From Caldanaerovirga acetigignens (GTDB lineage: Bacteria; Bacillota; Thermosediminibacteria; Thermosediminibacterales; Thermosediminibacteraceae), in contig NZ_FRCR01000004.1 of the NCBI RefSeq assembly GCF_900142995.1, positions 1 through 64,000 of the forward strand: a stretch of 64,000 nt of DNA. Reading direction: 5' to 3'. Made by a program: the position numbers and the translations under genes. Below, in pieces: positions 8,666 through 16,345 of the stretch. Below the pieces are notes generated by a model. That model was given only the letters and a program-made list of their open reading frames with translations, searched no databases and was not told the DNA's origin. The number at the start of each line of letters is the position of its first letter. The stretch's first letter is position 1.

Positions 8666-10703
8666 TTTCTTCACTCCTAGTGAAAATATTTACCGCACAA
8701 AATTTTAACTGCGGTGTCTTGGCTACCGGGTCCAGTGCATCTATTGTAAGGTAATTGGCCGCAGCTTCCGCAAAGTGGAAGGGCACAAACACAACACCCT
8801 GCTTTATCTTTCCGGTCACTCTTGCAGGAAGTTTTATCTTTCCCCTTCTCGATTTTACGTAAACTTCGTCGCCGTCGGATATTCCCAGCTTTTGCGCATC
8901 AGCAGGATTTATTTCAACAAAAGGCCCAGGACATTTTTTGTTGAGAAAATCTATTTTTCGGGTCATAGTACCTGTGTGGTAATGAAAAAGTACTCGTCCT
9001 GTAGTAAGGACAAGGGGATATTTTTCATCGGTCCTTTCAGCGGGTGGCGTATAATCCACAGGAATGAATTTACCTTTCCCCCTTGCAAAAGAACCTTTGT
9101 GAAGATAAGGTGTTCCCGGATGGTCTTTATGAGGACATGGCACCTGAATGCCCGGTCCTTCCAACCTGTCGTAGGATATTCCTCCGTAGGAAGGAGTAAA
9201 GCTTGCGATTTCATCCATTATTTCTGAAGGGTCCGCGTAAGTCATGGGATAACCCATGCGGGCGGCAAGTTCTGATATAATCTGCCAGTCAGGCTTGGAA
9301 TTCCATAAAGGCTCAATGGCTTTTCGCAGCCTCTGAACTCTGCGATCGGTTCCGGTGAAAGTTCCGTCCTTTTCGGCAAAGGAGCAAGCCGGCAGCACCA
9401 CATCGGCAAATCTTGCGGTTTCCGTAAAGAATATGTCTTGAACCACAAGAAATTCGAGGTTTCGCAGGGTTTTTTCTACATGCGAAAGATGGGCTTCGCT
9501 CACCACAGGATTTTCGCCTATTATGTACATGGCCTTAATAATGCCTTTTTCTGCAGCTTCAAACATTTCCGGCACAGTCAATCCCGGAATTTCTGGGATT
9601 TCAACACCCCAGGCCCTGGAAAATTTTTCGCGAACTCTTGGATCTTTTACTTTCTGGTAACCGGATAAAACGTCGGGAAGGGCCCCCATGTCGCAGGCTC
9701 CCTGGACGTTATTCTGGCCTCTTAGTGGGCAAAGACCAGCACCGGGTTTTCCTACATTGCCGGTGAGCAATACCAAATTCGACAAAGCAATTACGTTGTC
9801 GGTACTGCAGTTGTGCTGTGTTATACCCATACAGTAAAGGATCATTGCCCTCTCAGCACCGGCGTAAATGCGGGCAGCCCGCCGGATATCCTCGGCTTTT
9901 ACTCCCGTAATTCTTTCTGCCCTTTCCGGCGTCCACTGAAGGATGTTTTGTCTTAACTGTTCGAAACCTTCTGTTCGCTCTTTAATGAATTCTTCATTGA
10001 TAAGGCCGTCATTTATTATCACATTCATCATGGCATTTATCAAAGCCGCATCGGTTCCCGGCAAAAGGCAAAGGTGGACATAGGCCCTCTCTGCAAGGTG
10101 TGTTTTCCTGGGATCCGCCACTATCAATTTTGCTCCTTTTTTTATGGCCTCAACTATCCGCGAGCCTATCAAAGGATGCTGCTCTGTTGTATTTGAGCCT
10201 ATCACGAATAAAACCTGGGTTTGTGTTATTTCGTCTATCGAATTTGTCATCGCTCCCGCACCCATCGTTTGGGCCAGACCGGCCACTGTCGGGGCGTGTC
10301 ACAACCGAGCACAATGGTCTATGTTGTTCGTAGCCAAAACAGCTCTCGAGAATTTCGAGATAAGGTAATTCTCTTCAGATGTGGCTCTAGCTGAACTTAA
10401 AACTCCAAAGGCTGAGCCGCCGTATTTTTCCTTTATATTATGGAATTTTTCAGCGACCATTCCAAGGGCTTCATCCCAAGTGGCCTCTTTAAAACTTCTG
10501 TTTTCTCTAATAAGTGGCATCTTCAGCCTTTCAGGAGAATGTACAAACTCATGGGCCAGCATGCCTTTGATACAAAGCGTACCTTTGTTTATTGAATCAT
10601 TTACAGCCGGGGAAGTTCGAACAATTTTTCCATTTTTCACGTGAAGGATTATCGAACAACCACACCCGCAGTATGGACAAATCGTTTTAACATACTTTGT
10701 CAA
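8652..10703 (-). CDS. fdhF: Formate dehydrogenase FdhF, selenocysteine-containing (UGA at 10299-10301)
   Basis: Molybdenum/tungsten bis-MGD formate dehydrogenase. Read through one in-frame TGA the gene encodes 683 residues with selenocysteine at 135, inside NNIDHCARL-U-HAPTVAGL, exactly where the family carries the Mo-ligating Cys or Sec. Ordinary translation would split it into a 134-residue N-terminal piece and a C-terminal piece. The N-terminus holds the [4Fe-4S] Cys set (C9, C12, C16, C44). A SECIS hairpin follows the TGA directly. The likely start is a TTG at 10703 with AGGTGG upstream, overlapping the ferredoxin gene by 17 bases. Together with hydA it suggests a hydrogen-dependent CO2 reductase or formate-hydrogen lyase. 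Confidence 0.95.
10260..10301 (-). promoter_or_regulatory. SECIS element of fdhF
   Basis: Immediately after the TGA on the minus strand, GGCC (10281-10284), loop GGTCT (10276-10280) and GGCC (10272-10275) form an apical hairpin whose loop begins 18 bases after the TGA. The E. coli fdhF SECIS has the same GGUCU loop at the same distance. This is the SelB binding signal for selenocysteine insertion. A lower CCC/GGG pairing can extend the stem. Confidence 0.85.
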
Positions 10704-10911
10704 CGCTATCCCACCTTTCGAAATCTTCTTCCTTCCAATTTATTGCTCTAAGCGGGCAGGCTTTCAAGCAAAGCAAGCATTCCATACAGCTTTCTTCTAT
10801 GACCTCATAAATCTCTTTCACCCCATAATGTTTTTCTTCAATTGCATTAAAAGGGCATAGATGGAAACATGTCCCGCATCCAATGCATTCATTCTTATCT
10901 ATTACTAGCAA
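10687..10911 (-). CDS. Small 2x[4Fe-4S] ferredoxin-like protein ahead of fdhF
   Basis: Two ferredoxin motifs, CIGCGTCFHLCP and CMECLLCLKACP, fill this roughly 74-residue protein. It is shorter than the HycB subunits usual in formate dehydrogenase complexes (which carry four clusters). It is the first gene of the fdh-hyd operon, overlaps fdhF by 17 bases, and probably delivers electrons to or from FdhF. The start is a TTG at 10911 with GGGGG about 7 bases upstream. A GTG at 10941 is possible but coincides with the expected transcription start from the promoter at 10948-10976, so the shorter form is preferred. Confidence 0.8.
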   Translation of the reverse strand: MLVIDKNECIGCGTCFHLCPFNAIEEKHYGVKEIYEVIEESCMECLLCLKACPLRAINWKEEDFERWDSVDKVC

Positions 10912-10947
10912 CCTATAACCCCCTTTTGTTAAATATTTCACAATTAT

Positions 10948-10976
10948 ATTTTACTAATTTGTTATTTTTTTGTCAA
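10948..10976 (-). promoter_or_regulatory. Sigma-A-type promoter of the ferredoxin-fdhF-hydA operon
   Basis: TTGACA (10971-10976), 17-base spacer, TAAAAT (10948-10953) on the minus strand. The predicted transcription start near 10941 leaves a short leader before the TTG start of the ferredoxin gene. Confidence 0.7.
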
Positions 10977-11022
10977 TTTTGCTTGTTTAACTTACGGAGG
11001 CATTCTATAACGCCTAAGCAAA

Positions 11023-11056
11023 TAAAAATGCCGGAGGGCGATTCTCCGGCATTTTA
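11023..11056 (-). terminator. Rho-independent terminator after the second [FeFe] hydrogenase
   Basis: Minus-strand hairpin with 9-bp arms (11028-11036 and 11044-11052, ATGCCGGAG against CTCCGGCAT) followed by TTTTTATTT. It stands 3 bases beyond the stop of the gene at 11060-12346 and separates it from the fdh operon. Confidence 0.85.
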
Positions 11057-11059
11057 TAT

Positions 11060-12346
11060 CTACATCCTTCGGGATTCCAATTTTACTTTATCTTTATGTT
11101 TGCCGTACAGTATCTTTGCAGTGCCGTTGTTTATAGCTTCCTTGACGCTGCTTTTTGCAGCAAAGGCGTCTACCGCTTTCGCACCTTCCTCCTTCGAAAT
11201 CAACGCTCCCGGACCTCCAACGCACCCGCCGACGCAGGCCATTCCTTCCACGAAATTCGAATCAAGAGTACCTTTTTCTATAGCATCGAGTATTCTTTTG
11301 CATTCTTTTATTCCGTCACCCTGGCAGGCCTTCACTTCCATGTCGGGCCTCATAGATTTTACGCTGGATATAATGGCCGACGTAACACCCCCTGTGTGGG
11401 CATATATTCTTCCGTCGTGCGATGCATCAATTATAGGCATTCTTACGCTTATTTCCGCCAGGTTTATTTTATAACCTTCGAATATCGCGAAAAGTTCCTC
11501 GAACGTCAGGACGCAGTCCACCGCATCCTTGAGTTCCGGCAATTTTGCCTCGGTCTTTTTTGCTATGCACGGACCAATAAACACGACTTTTGCGTCTTTA
11601 TCTTCGGCCTTGATAAACCGGGCTATGGCTACCATGGGCGAAACCGAATCGGATACCATGCCTTCTATTTTACCCCGGTAACTTTTGGCCAGCCTCACAA
11701 AAGGCGGACAGCAGCAGGACGTTATCATAAATTCGTCTCCTCTGTCCATGCGCCGGATGAACTCCTCGGCTTCCTTCACTGTTATCATATCTGCGCCTAG
11801 GGCAACTTCGATGACATCGTAAAACCCCAGCATGAGTAAGCCCGACTTCACCTGCTCCTCACTTACTTCCGGTCCAAACTGCCCGGCAAAAGCTGGTGCC
11901 AGCACGGCATAGACCCTTGGATTTTTCTTAATCAAATTGATGGTCTGAGCTATCTCCGTTTTGTCGGCAATGGCACCTTCAGGACAGGCTATTATGCAAA
12001 GTCCGCAGGATATACATTTTTCCAGGTCTATAGCTGGGCTTTTATCGTCTTTTACCTCTATAGCTTTCGGCTCGCACGCAATTTTGCATCCGCAATCCTG
12101 GCCGTATCTGGTGCAAGCCTTTTCTATAACCGAAATAAACGGAAAATCTACTACTTCGGGGATCGCACCTTTTTCAAAAGTCCCAAGCGCCGCCCGAACT
12201 CGGGCCTCTGCTTCTTCCCGGCTTAATTTGTCCCCAATCGATTCCATAACCGCCGCATATACGTCCTGCAGGTTGTCCAGCTTTCGTGCATGTTCAGCTA
12301 TTAGCTTATAGATTTCCCGTCTTAGTTTTTTTACGCTTTCTTTCAA
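11060..12346 (-). CDS. Second [FeFe] hydrogenase, group-B-like
   Basis: A 428-residue iron-only hydrogenase. The H-cluster motifs are variants of the usual ones: TSCCCPPF instead of TSCCPAW, GPCIAKK instead of MPCTAKK, and EGMACVGGCVGGPG for the third motif; the extra Cys after TSCC is what I associate with group B hydrogenases. Two [4Fe-4S] sites are seen near 86-90 (CGCKIAC) and 110-121 (CISCGLCIIACP). The N-terminal 70 residues are helical and charged with no redox motif. It may be a ferredoxin-linked H2-evolving or sensing enzyme; its physiological role cannot be read from sequence. The start is a TTG with GGGGAG upstream. It is transcriptionally isolated by terminators on both sides. Confidence 0.88.
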   Translation of the reverse strand: MKESVKKLRREIYKLIAEHARKLDNLQDVYAAVMESIGDKLSREEAEARVRAALGTFEKGAIPEVVDFPFISVIEKACTRYGQDCGCKIACEPKAIEVKDDKSPAIDLEKCISCGLCIIACPEGAIADKTEIAQTINLIKKNPRVYAVLAPAFAGQFGPEVSEEQVKSGLLMLGFYDVIEVALGADMITVKEAEEFIRRMDRGDEFMITSCCCPPFVRLAKSYRGKIEGMVSDSVSPMVAIARFIKAEDKDAKVVFIGPCIAKKTEAKLPELKDAVDCVLTFEELFAIFEGYKINLAEISVRMPIIDASHDGRIYAHTGGVTSAIISSVKSMRPDMEVKACQGDGIKECKRILDAIEKGTLDSNFVEGMACVGGCVGGPGALISKEEGAKAVDAFAAKSSVKEAINNGTAKILYGKHKDKVKLESRRM

Positions 12347-12374
12347 ATCCTTACCACTCCCCTAACTCATACTT

Positions 12375-12408
12375 TTAAAAAAACAAGCCGGCGGGGCATT
12401 ACCGGCTT
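12375..12408 (-). terminator. Rho-independent terminator ending the AOR operon
   Basis: Minus-strand stem AAGCCGG/CCGGCTT (12402-12408 and 12385-12391) followed by GTTTTTTT. It begins 8 bases after the stop codon of the tandem-UGA gene at 12416-12712, which supports that gene being the real last cistron of the ferredoxin-AOR-ThiS operon. Confidence 0.85.
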
Positions 12409-12415
12409 TCTCAAT

Positions 12416-12712
12416 TCATTTTTCATTATTTAAAAAAACAAGATAATGCCAGCCGTATTCCGGAATCAGAAATCTAAATACCTTTTCTCCGGCTTCCATC
12501 GCCTCTAGAAGTTCCTTCTTGACGTAAACTTTTATATCGCCGTCGACCGTAAACACTTCAAAGTTTTCTTCATTTTCAGGCTTCCCCACCAGACCTGATG
12601 GGGCATAAAAAGCATTTCATCAGCCGTGAACGCCAAGCCTTTTTTCGATATACATTACTTTTCCTCGTTCCCTCACGTAATTTTTAGCCCAAGGGGATAA
12701 ATCGGCTTTCAC
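12416..12712 (-). CDS. Candidate small selenoprotein with tandem UGA-UGA (U31-U32)
   Basis: Read through two adjacent TGA codons (12617-12622) this frame gives a 98-residue protein that starts GTG (12712; GGAGGG about 10 bases upstream) and stops at 12416, 8 bases before a terminator. Around the UGAs the sequence is RLGVHG-UU-NAFYAPSGLVGKP, and the rest is ordinary coding-like sequence (FEVFTVDGDIKVYV, FRFLIPEYGWHYL). A SECIS-like hairpin follows (12584-12603). From memory it recalls the small family annotated as CC/Se-motif (seleno)proteins, where a Cys-Cys or Cys/Sec pair precedes a Pro-rich GKP segment; this was not checked. It lies 43 bases after the ThiS/MoaD gene in the AOR operon. Alternative: a pseudogene with two stops. 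Confidence 0.7.
12584..12603 (-). promoter_or_regulatory. SECIS-like hairpin downstream of the tandem UGA
   Basis: On the minus-strand RNA a 7-bp stem CCCCAUC/GGUGGGG (12597-12603 and 12584-12590) closes a loop AGGUCU (12591-12596). The loop core GGUCU begins 21 bases after the second UGA and is identical to the fdhF SECIS loop in this window. One pair is U-G, which pairs only in the minus-strand RNA, so the structure is strand-specific. Confidence 0.7.
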
Positions 12713-12755
12713 CTTTATTTTTCCCTCCGGAAAAAAATTTAAAAGAGGAGGGGAT

Positions 12756-12956
12756 TTAACATCCCCCACTCATAAAATGAATTACATTAATTACGTCACC
12801 ATCTTTTATTTTATGAGTGGAATAACTATCCACCGGAATTACCTTTCCGTTGACTATAACCGTAATCATGGGATGGGAGTACTTTTTTATTCTCAATACA
12901 TCTTCAACCGTCATTCCATCTGTAAAATCCAAATCTTCGTTGTTGACTTTTATCAC
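12756..12956 (-). CDS. ThiS/MoaD-like sulfur carrier ending in Gly-Gly-Cys
   Basis: A 66-residue beta-grasp protein. ThiS and MoaD carry sulfur as a C-terminal Gly-Gly thiocarboxylate for thiazole or for the dithiolene of molybdopterin. Here the fold signature TVEDVLRIKK and ITVIVNGKVIPVD is clear, but the protein ends HFMSGGC, with one Cys after the Gly pair. Such carriers are commonly encoded next to aldehyde ferredoxin oxidoreductases, and this one is 34 bases downstream of the AOR gene, so a role in the tungsten-pterin cofactor is likely. The start is a GTG with GGGGAG upstream. The extra Cys would have to be removed, or would change the chemistry. Confidence 0.85.
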   Translation of the reverse strand: MIKVNNEDLDFTDGMTVEDVLRIKKYSHPMITVIVNGKVIPVDSYSTHKIKDGDVINVIHFMSGGC

Positions 12957-12990
12957 TTAGCTCCCCTCCTCTTTTTGCTTGTACTTCTTT

Positions 12991-15126
12991 TTACACCTGG
13001 TATTTGGCTATTAATTCCACCACATCGGGGAAATCTATTCCGAGTTTTTTTGCGGTTTCAAGGGTCGGAACTCCGTTTTTGTTCCAGCCCCTGCGCTTAT
13101 AAACCGCATCCATAAGCTTTTCGAATTGGCTTTCCCTGTATTGCCTGAGCATAGTCATCTTTTCTTCCTTGGCCTTGCCTTCAATATCGTATCCTAACTC
13201 TTTCAGCTGTTTATCGTACCTTTCCGCTCTTGATTCGTATTCTTCCTTTGTCGCAGGTCCTAAAAGCCTAAACGGCGGCATGTCGTATTCCCGAGTTCCC
13301 TTGCCCATTTTGAGGTTAAAAATCCTCTGGAAATTAAATACCCTCTCAGACTGCAGCAAAAGTTCTTCTTTCGTTATGTTTTTGCCCGTCACTCCGTTGA
13401 AAAGGTCTACGTAGTTTTGGACATGGGCCGGAATCTTATGCGGCTCATCGGTCATCGCGTTGTCGGCAGGCACAATGTCGTTCCACGGAAGTTTGCACAA
13501 TCCCTGGAGGCTGAACCAGGTGCGGAAAATCGGGAAGTAATGGAGAGCTTCCGCTTTATCTTCGAAGGTGGGTATTTGCTTGTTAACCATATCCATGAAA
13601 ATTAGCCACGCTTCATCGTGCTGCGGTCCTTTGTTGGCGAATGCATAACCTCCCTGCTGGGCCAGGGATTCCTTGCTTACGTACATGGACACTTCAAGGC
13701 CTTTTATTTCCATGCTTATATCCCGCAGCAATTTTGGATCAGCACCTGTTTTTTCAAGGATATATTCCCGAAGGTTCTTTACTCCCTGCCCGGCTATTTT
13801 TCCGAACCCCTCTCCTCTTGCCATCTGGTGTAAAAGCTCCAACGCCGCATCGGCATTTCCGAATTTGAGCTCAAGTCCCCCAGTAATTTCTTTATTTATT
13901 ATGCCTCTCTCATAGCATTCCATAGCAAAGCCGACAATGTTCCCAAAGGAAATGGTATCAAGCCCGTAAGTATCGCAGTAAAAGTTTGCCTCTATAACGT
14001 ATTCCGGGTCAAATATCCCGCAATTTGCGGCAACCGCAGCGATGGTCTCGTATTCCGCTGCATCTACGCACACCTTTTGCCCTTTGTAAGGGCCTGTTTT
14101 TACCTCATAATTGTCCACCGCTTTTGCACACGAAAGCGAACAACCATACCAGCAGTTATCGGGCACATTTTGAGTAAAGTATTTTTCTCTAAAGACTTTG
14201 GATGTTATTTTATCAGCATCCGGATGGGAACCGTACTGGAAATTCATTACAGGTAGTAAATCATAATCATTCATAACTTCAACCAGGTTAGCCGTCCCCA
14301 CTTCCCTCATCCTGTTTTGCAGCTTATCGAGCTCAAAAATTTCTTTATGAAGCCTTAACGCCGCATTGATGATCTTTTCCTTATCGGCAGGATTGTTTGA
14401 ATCGCCAGTCACTCCTTTGTACTTCACAACGACGGCCTTTATCTTCTTGTCCCTGAAGACCGTTCCTGACCCGCCTCTTCCGGCTTGTTTTACCCTGACG
14501 GCCCTTCTTTTGACGTCATAGAAGGATACGTTGAGCATACCAATCAGAGTGTTCTCCGCCCCTTTGCCGGACGAAACAACGGAAATGTTCCTTTTGTCTT
14601 CTTCGGAATCCGCATACCTTTCCGTTAATTTTTCCGCTAAAAGGTGGGTATCGGCAGGTTCATCGGAAGCATCTTCTATAACTACTTTTCCTCTGTTTCC
14701 ATCGATGAATACAATTACGTCCCTGTCCGATTTTCCTTGAATCTCCAGAGCATCCCATCCAGAGAATTTCAGAAGTGGCGCAAAATAGCCGCCTACATTG
14801 TTATCCATCGGACATCCGGTGAGAGGTGAAAGGGTCACTACTGCCGCTTTCCCCGAACCCGGGTACTGGGTAATTCCGCAAATAGGGCCCCCGGCAATTA
14901 TTATTTCATTTTCCGGATCATTCCATTTCGTGTCACTAGAGACGGCATTCCATAAGTACCAAAGGCCAAATCCCCTTCCTCCTACAAAAATTTCTTTCAT
15001 CTTTTCCGTGACAGGCTTTTCCTTAATCGTCATCTCCGATAAATTGATATACAAGGTCTTTCCGGCATATCCTTTTTCCACTTTTGCAGGAGTATATTCG
15101 TAAGTCGCCAATATTTTGCCCGCCAT
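12991..15126 (-). CDS. aor: Tungsten-dependent aldehyde:ferredoxin oxidoreductase
   Basis: Oxidises aldehydes to carboxylic acids with ferredoxin, using a tungstopterin and one [4Fe-4S] cluster; in amino-acid fermenters it handles aldehydes from 2-oxo acids or reduces acids. The N-terminal AOR domain shows GGRGFGLWYLWN near 49, GPICG and SGKAAVVTLSPLTG pterin-binding segments, and the cluster Cys in CWYGCSLSCAK near 330 with another at GLCKLPWN. At 711 residues it is longer than the well-studied AORs (about 600), with extensions at both ends; the C-terminal end YKRRGWNKNGVPTLE recurs in bacterial AORs. The ferredoxin gene lies 26 bases upstream and the ThiS-like gene follows. Confidence 0.92.
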   Translation of the reverse strand: MAGKILATYEYTPAKVEKGYAGKTLYINLSEMTIKEKPVTEKMKEIFVGGRGFGLWYLWNAVSSDTKWNDPENEIIIAGGPICGITQYPGSGKAAVVTLSPLTGCPMDNNVGGYFAPLLKFSGWDALEIQGKSDRDVIVFIDGNRGKVVIEDASDEPADTHLLAEKLTERYADSEEDKRNISVVSSGKGAENTLIGMLNVSFYDVKRRAVRVKQAGRGGSGTVFRDKKIKAVVVKYKGVTGDSNNPADKEKIINAALRLHKEIFELDKLQNRMREVGTANLVEVMNDYDLLPVMNFQYGSHPDADKITSKVFREKYFTQNVPDNCWYGCSLSCAKAVDNYEVKTGPYKGQKVCVDAAEYETIAAVAANCGIFDPEYVIEANFYCDTYGLDTISFGNIVGFAMECYERGIINKEITGGLELKFGNADAALELLHQMARGEGFGKIAGQGVKNLREYILEKTGADPKLLRDISMEIKGLEVSMYVSKESLAQQGGYAFANKGPQHDEAWLIFMDMVNKQIPTFEDKAEALHYFPIFRTWFSLQGLCKLPWNDIVPADNAMTDEPHKIPAHVQNYVDLFNGVTGKNITKEELLLQSERVFNFQRIFNLKMGKGTREYDMPPFRLLGPATKEEYESRAERYDKQLKELGYDIEGKAKEEKMTMLRQYRESQFEKLMDAVYKRRGWNKNGVPTLETAKKLGIDFPDVVELIAKYQV

Positions 15127-15152
15127 TTTCCCATACCCCCTTACTCTTGAAA

Positions 15153-15548
15153 TTAATCTTGCTCCTCAAAATAAATTGCTCCCGTGGGACAGGCCCTCAC
15201 GCAGGCACCGCAGGCTATGCATTTTATGGGCTCGTTTATGTCTTTGTGGACGAACATCGCCTGCTCGGGACAAAATCCCACGCACATATAACATCCTACG
15301 CACTTTTCCGCATCGATTCTCACCGCACCATTTTTTGCTTTGTAAATTGCCTCGACGCTGCAAATCGATATGCATTTCCCGCAGTGGTTGCAAACGAAGA
15401 TATCGTAACCGCTTTCCGCTCCTGACCTTTCTTTTATCCTGATTGCCGATTTATCTGGGTCCTCAACTTTGTAAAGAACTTTAGAGCACGCTATCATACA
15501 TGCCCTGCACCCGGTACAAAGGTCCGGTCTGGACTTGACTATTTTCAT
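15153..15548 (-). CDS. Polyferredoxin subunit partnering AOR
   Basis: A 131-residue protein with four [4Fe-4S] motifs: CTGCRACMIAC near 11-21, CNHCGKCISIC near 53-63, CVGCYMCVGFC near 83-93 and CIACGACVRAC near 109-119. It is the first gene of the AOR operon and most likely passes electrons between AOR and the soluble ferredoxin pool. A TATAAT-like box (15621-15626, minus strand) lies upstream without a convincing -35, so I do not list a promoter. Confidence 0.88.
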   Translation of the reverse strand: MKIVKSRPDLCTGCRACMIACSKVLYKVEDPDKSAIRIKERSGAESGYDIFVCNHCGKCISICSVEAIYKAKNGAVRIDAEKCVGCYMCVGFCPEQAMFVHKDINEPIKCIACGACVRACPTGAIYFEEQD

Positions 15549-15666
15549 ACAATTTCCTCCTTCCTATTTAGTCTACTTAGTAGCCCAGTACAAAAATTTT
15601 TAAATACCCTATCTATTAATATTATACTACACTTATCTGATTTTTCCTTTTTTAATTTACATACAA

Positions 15667-15695
15667 TAAAAAAGGAGCCCTCGGGCCCCATTTTT
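15667..15695 (-). terminator. Terminator of the hut operon
   Basis: Minus-strand hairpin of GGGGCCC against GGGCTCC (arms 15683-15689 and 15674-15680; one mismatch) followed by TTTTTTATT, 14 bases after the stop of the cyclodeaminase gene. Confidence 0.75.
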
Positions 15696-15708
15696 ATTGG
15701 TGTTTTTA

Positions 15709-16344
15709 TTATTTTTTTTCAAGCTCTTCCTCCACCTTTTTGAACAATCCATCGGCGAGGCGAATACCTTTCTCCAAAATGGAGCTGGCCTTTTTTTCTA
15801 CATCTTTAACAAAATCCTCGTCTTTAATCCAGTTTAAATTTATCTTTACATTCAGCCATCCGCCGTAGAGCGCCGCTTTAAGGCATTGAATCCCCACACC
15901 TATATCGCTTATCGCAGCTGAAGTTGTATTTCCAAGTGCTCTTTCGTGCAACTTGAGGGACTTTAAGCTTTCTTCCATTACAGAAAGCGGAACAAGGGTT
16001 GCTTCTTTTAAAGCCTGCTCCATAGCTTCACTTCTTAATTTTTCCTCTTCTTCTGTCGTGTGCGGCATTTTTAAGGATCCCGCCACCTGATTAAAGGCTT
16101 CAGCGTCTTTGTCTATTAAATTTATAAGGGACTCTTTTGTTCTTCTCGCTTCCTCCAAAATCTCTACTAACAGTCCTTCTTTATCCTTAAATTTCTCTTT
16201 TCCATAAGATAGGTTCGAAACCATCGATACCAGTGCCGTCCCTATCGCGCCGACGAGTGCCGAAGCTGAACCCCCACCGGGAGCGGGACTTTTAAAAGCT
16301 AGCTGATCCACAAATTCTTTGATGCTGTATTCCGAAAGCAGCAT
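15709..16344 (-). CDS. Formimino-THF cyclodeaminase of histidine degradation
   Basis: A 211-residue protein of the FTCD_C family, paralogous to FchA at 411-1040. It shows PAPGGGSASALVGAIG near 22-37 and ISDIGVGIQCLKAAL. As the last hut gene it should release ammonia from 5-formimino-THF to give methenyl-THF, completing the formimino transfer made by FtcD. The start at 16344 has AGGGG 7 bases upstream and lies one base after the hutI stop; a longer reading from 16386 would overlap hutI heavily and lacks a site. Confidence 0.88.
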   Translation of the reverse strand: MLLSEYSIKEFVDQLAFKSPAPGGGSASALVGAIGTALVSMVSNLSYGKEKFKDKEGLLVEILEEARRTKESLINLIDKDAEAFNQVAGSLKMPHTTEEEEKLRSEAMEQALKEATLVPLSVMEESLKSLKLHERALGNTTSAAISDIGVGIQCLKAALYGGWLNVKINLNWIKDEDFVKDVEKKASSILEKGIRLADGLFKKVEEELEKK

Positions 16345-16345
16345 T

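Noticed and set aside
12416..12712. Treating the tandem-UGA gene as a plain pseudogene
   Set aside because: Only these two stops interrupt the frame, they are adjacent, a SECIS-like hairpin follows, and the terminator sits directly behind the frame; random decay would not place all of this together. Kept as candidate, not as certainty.
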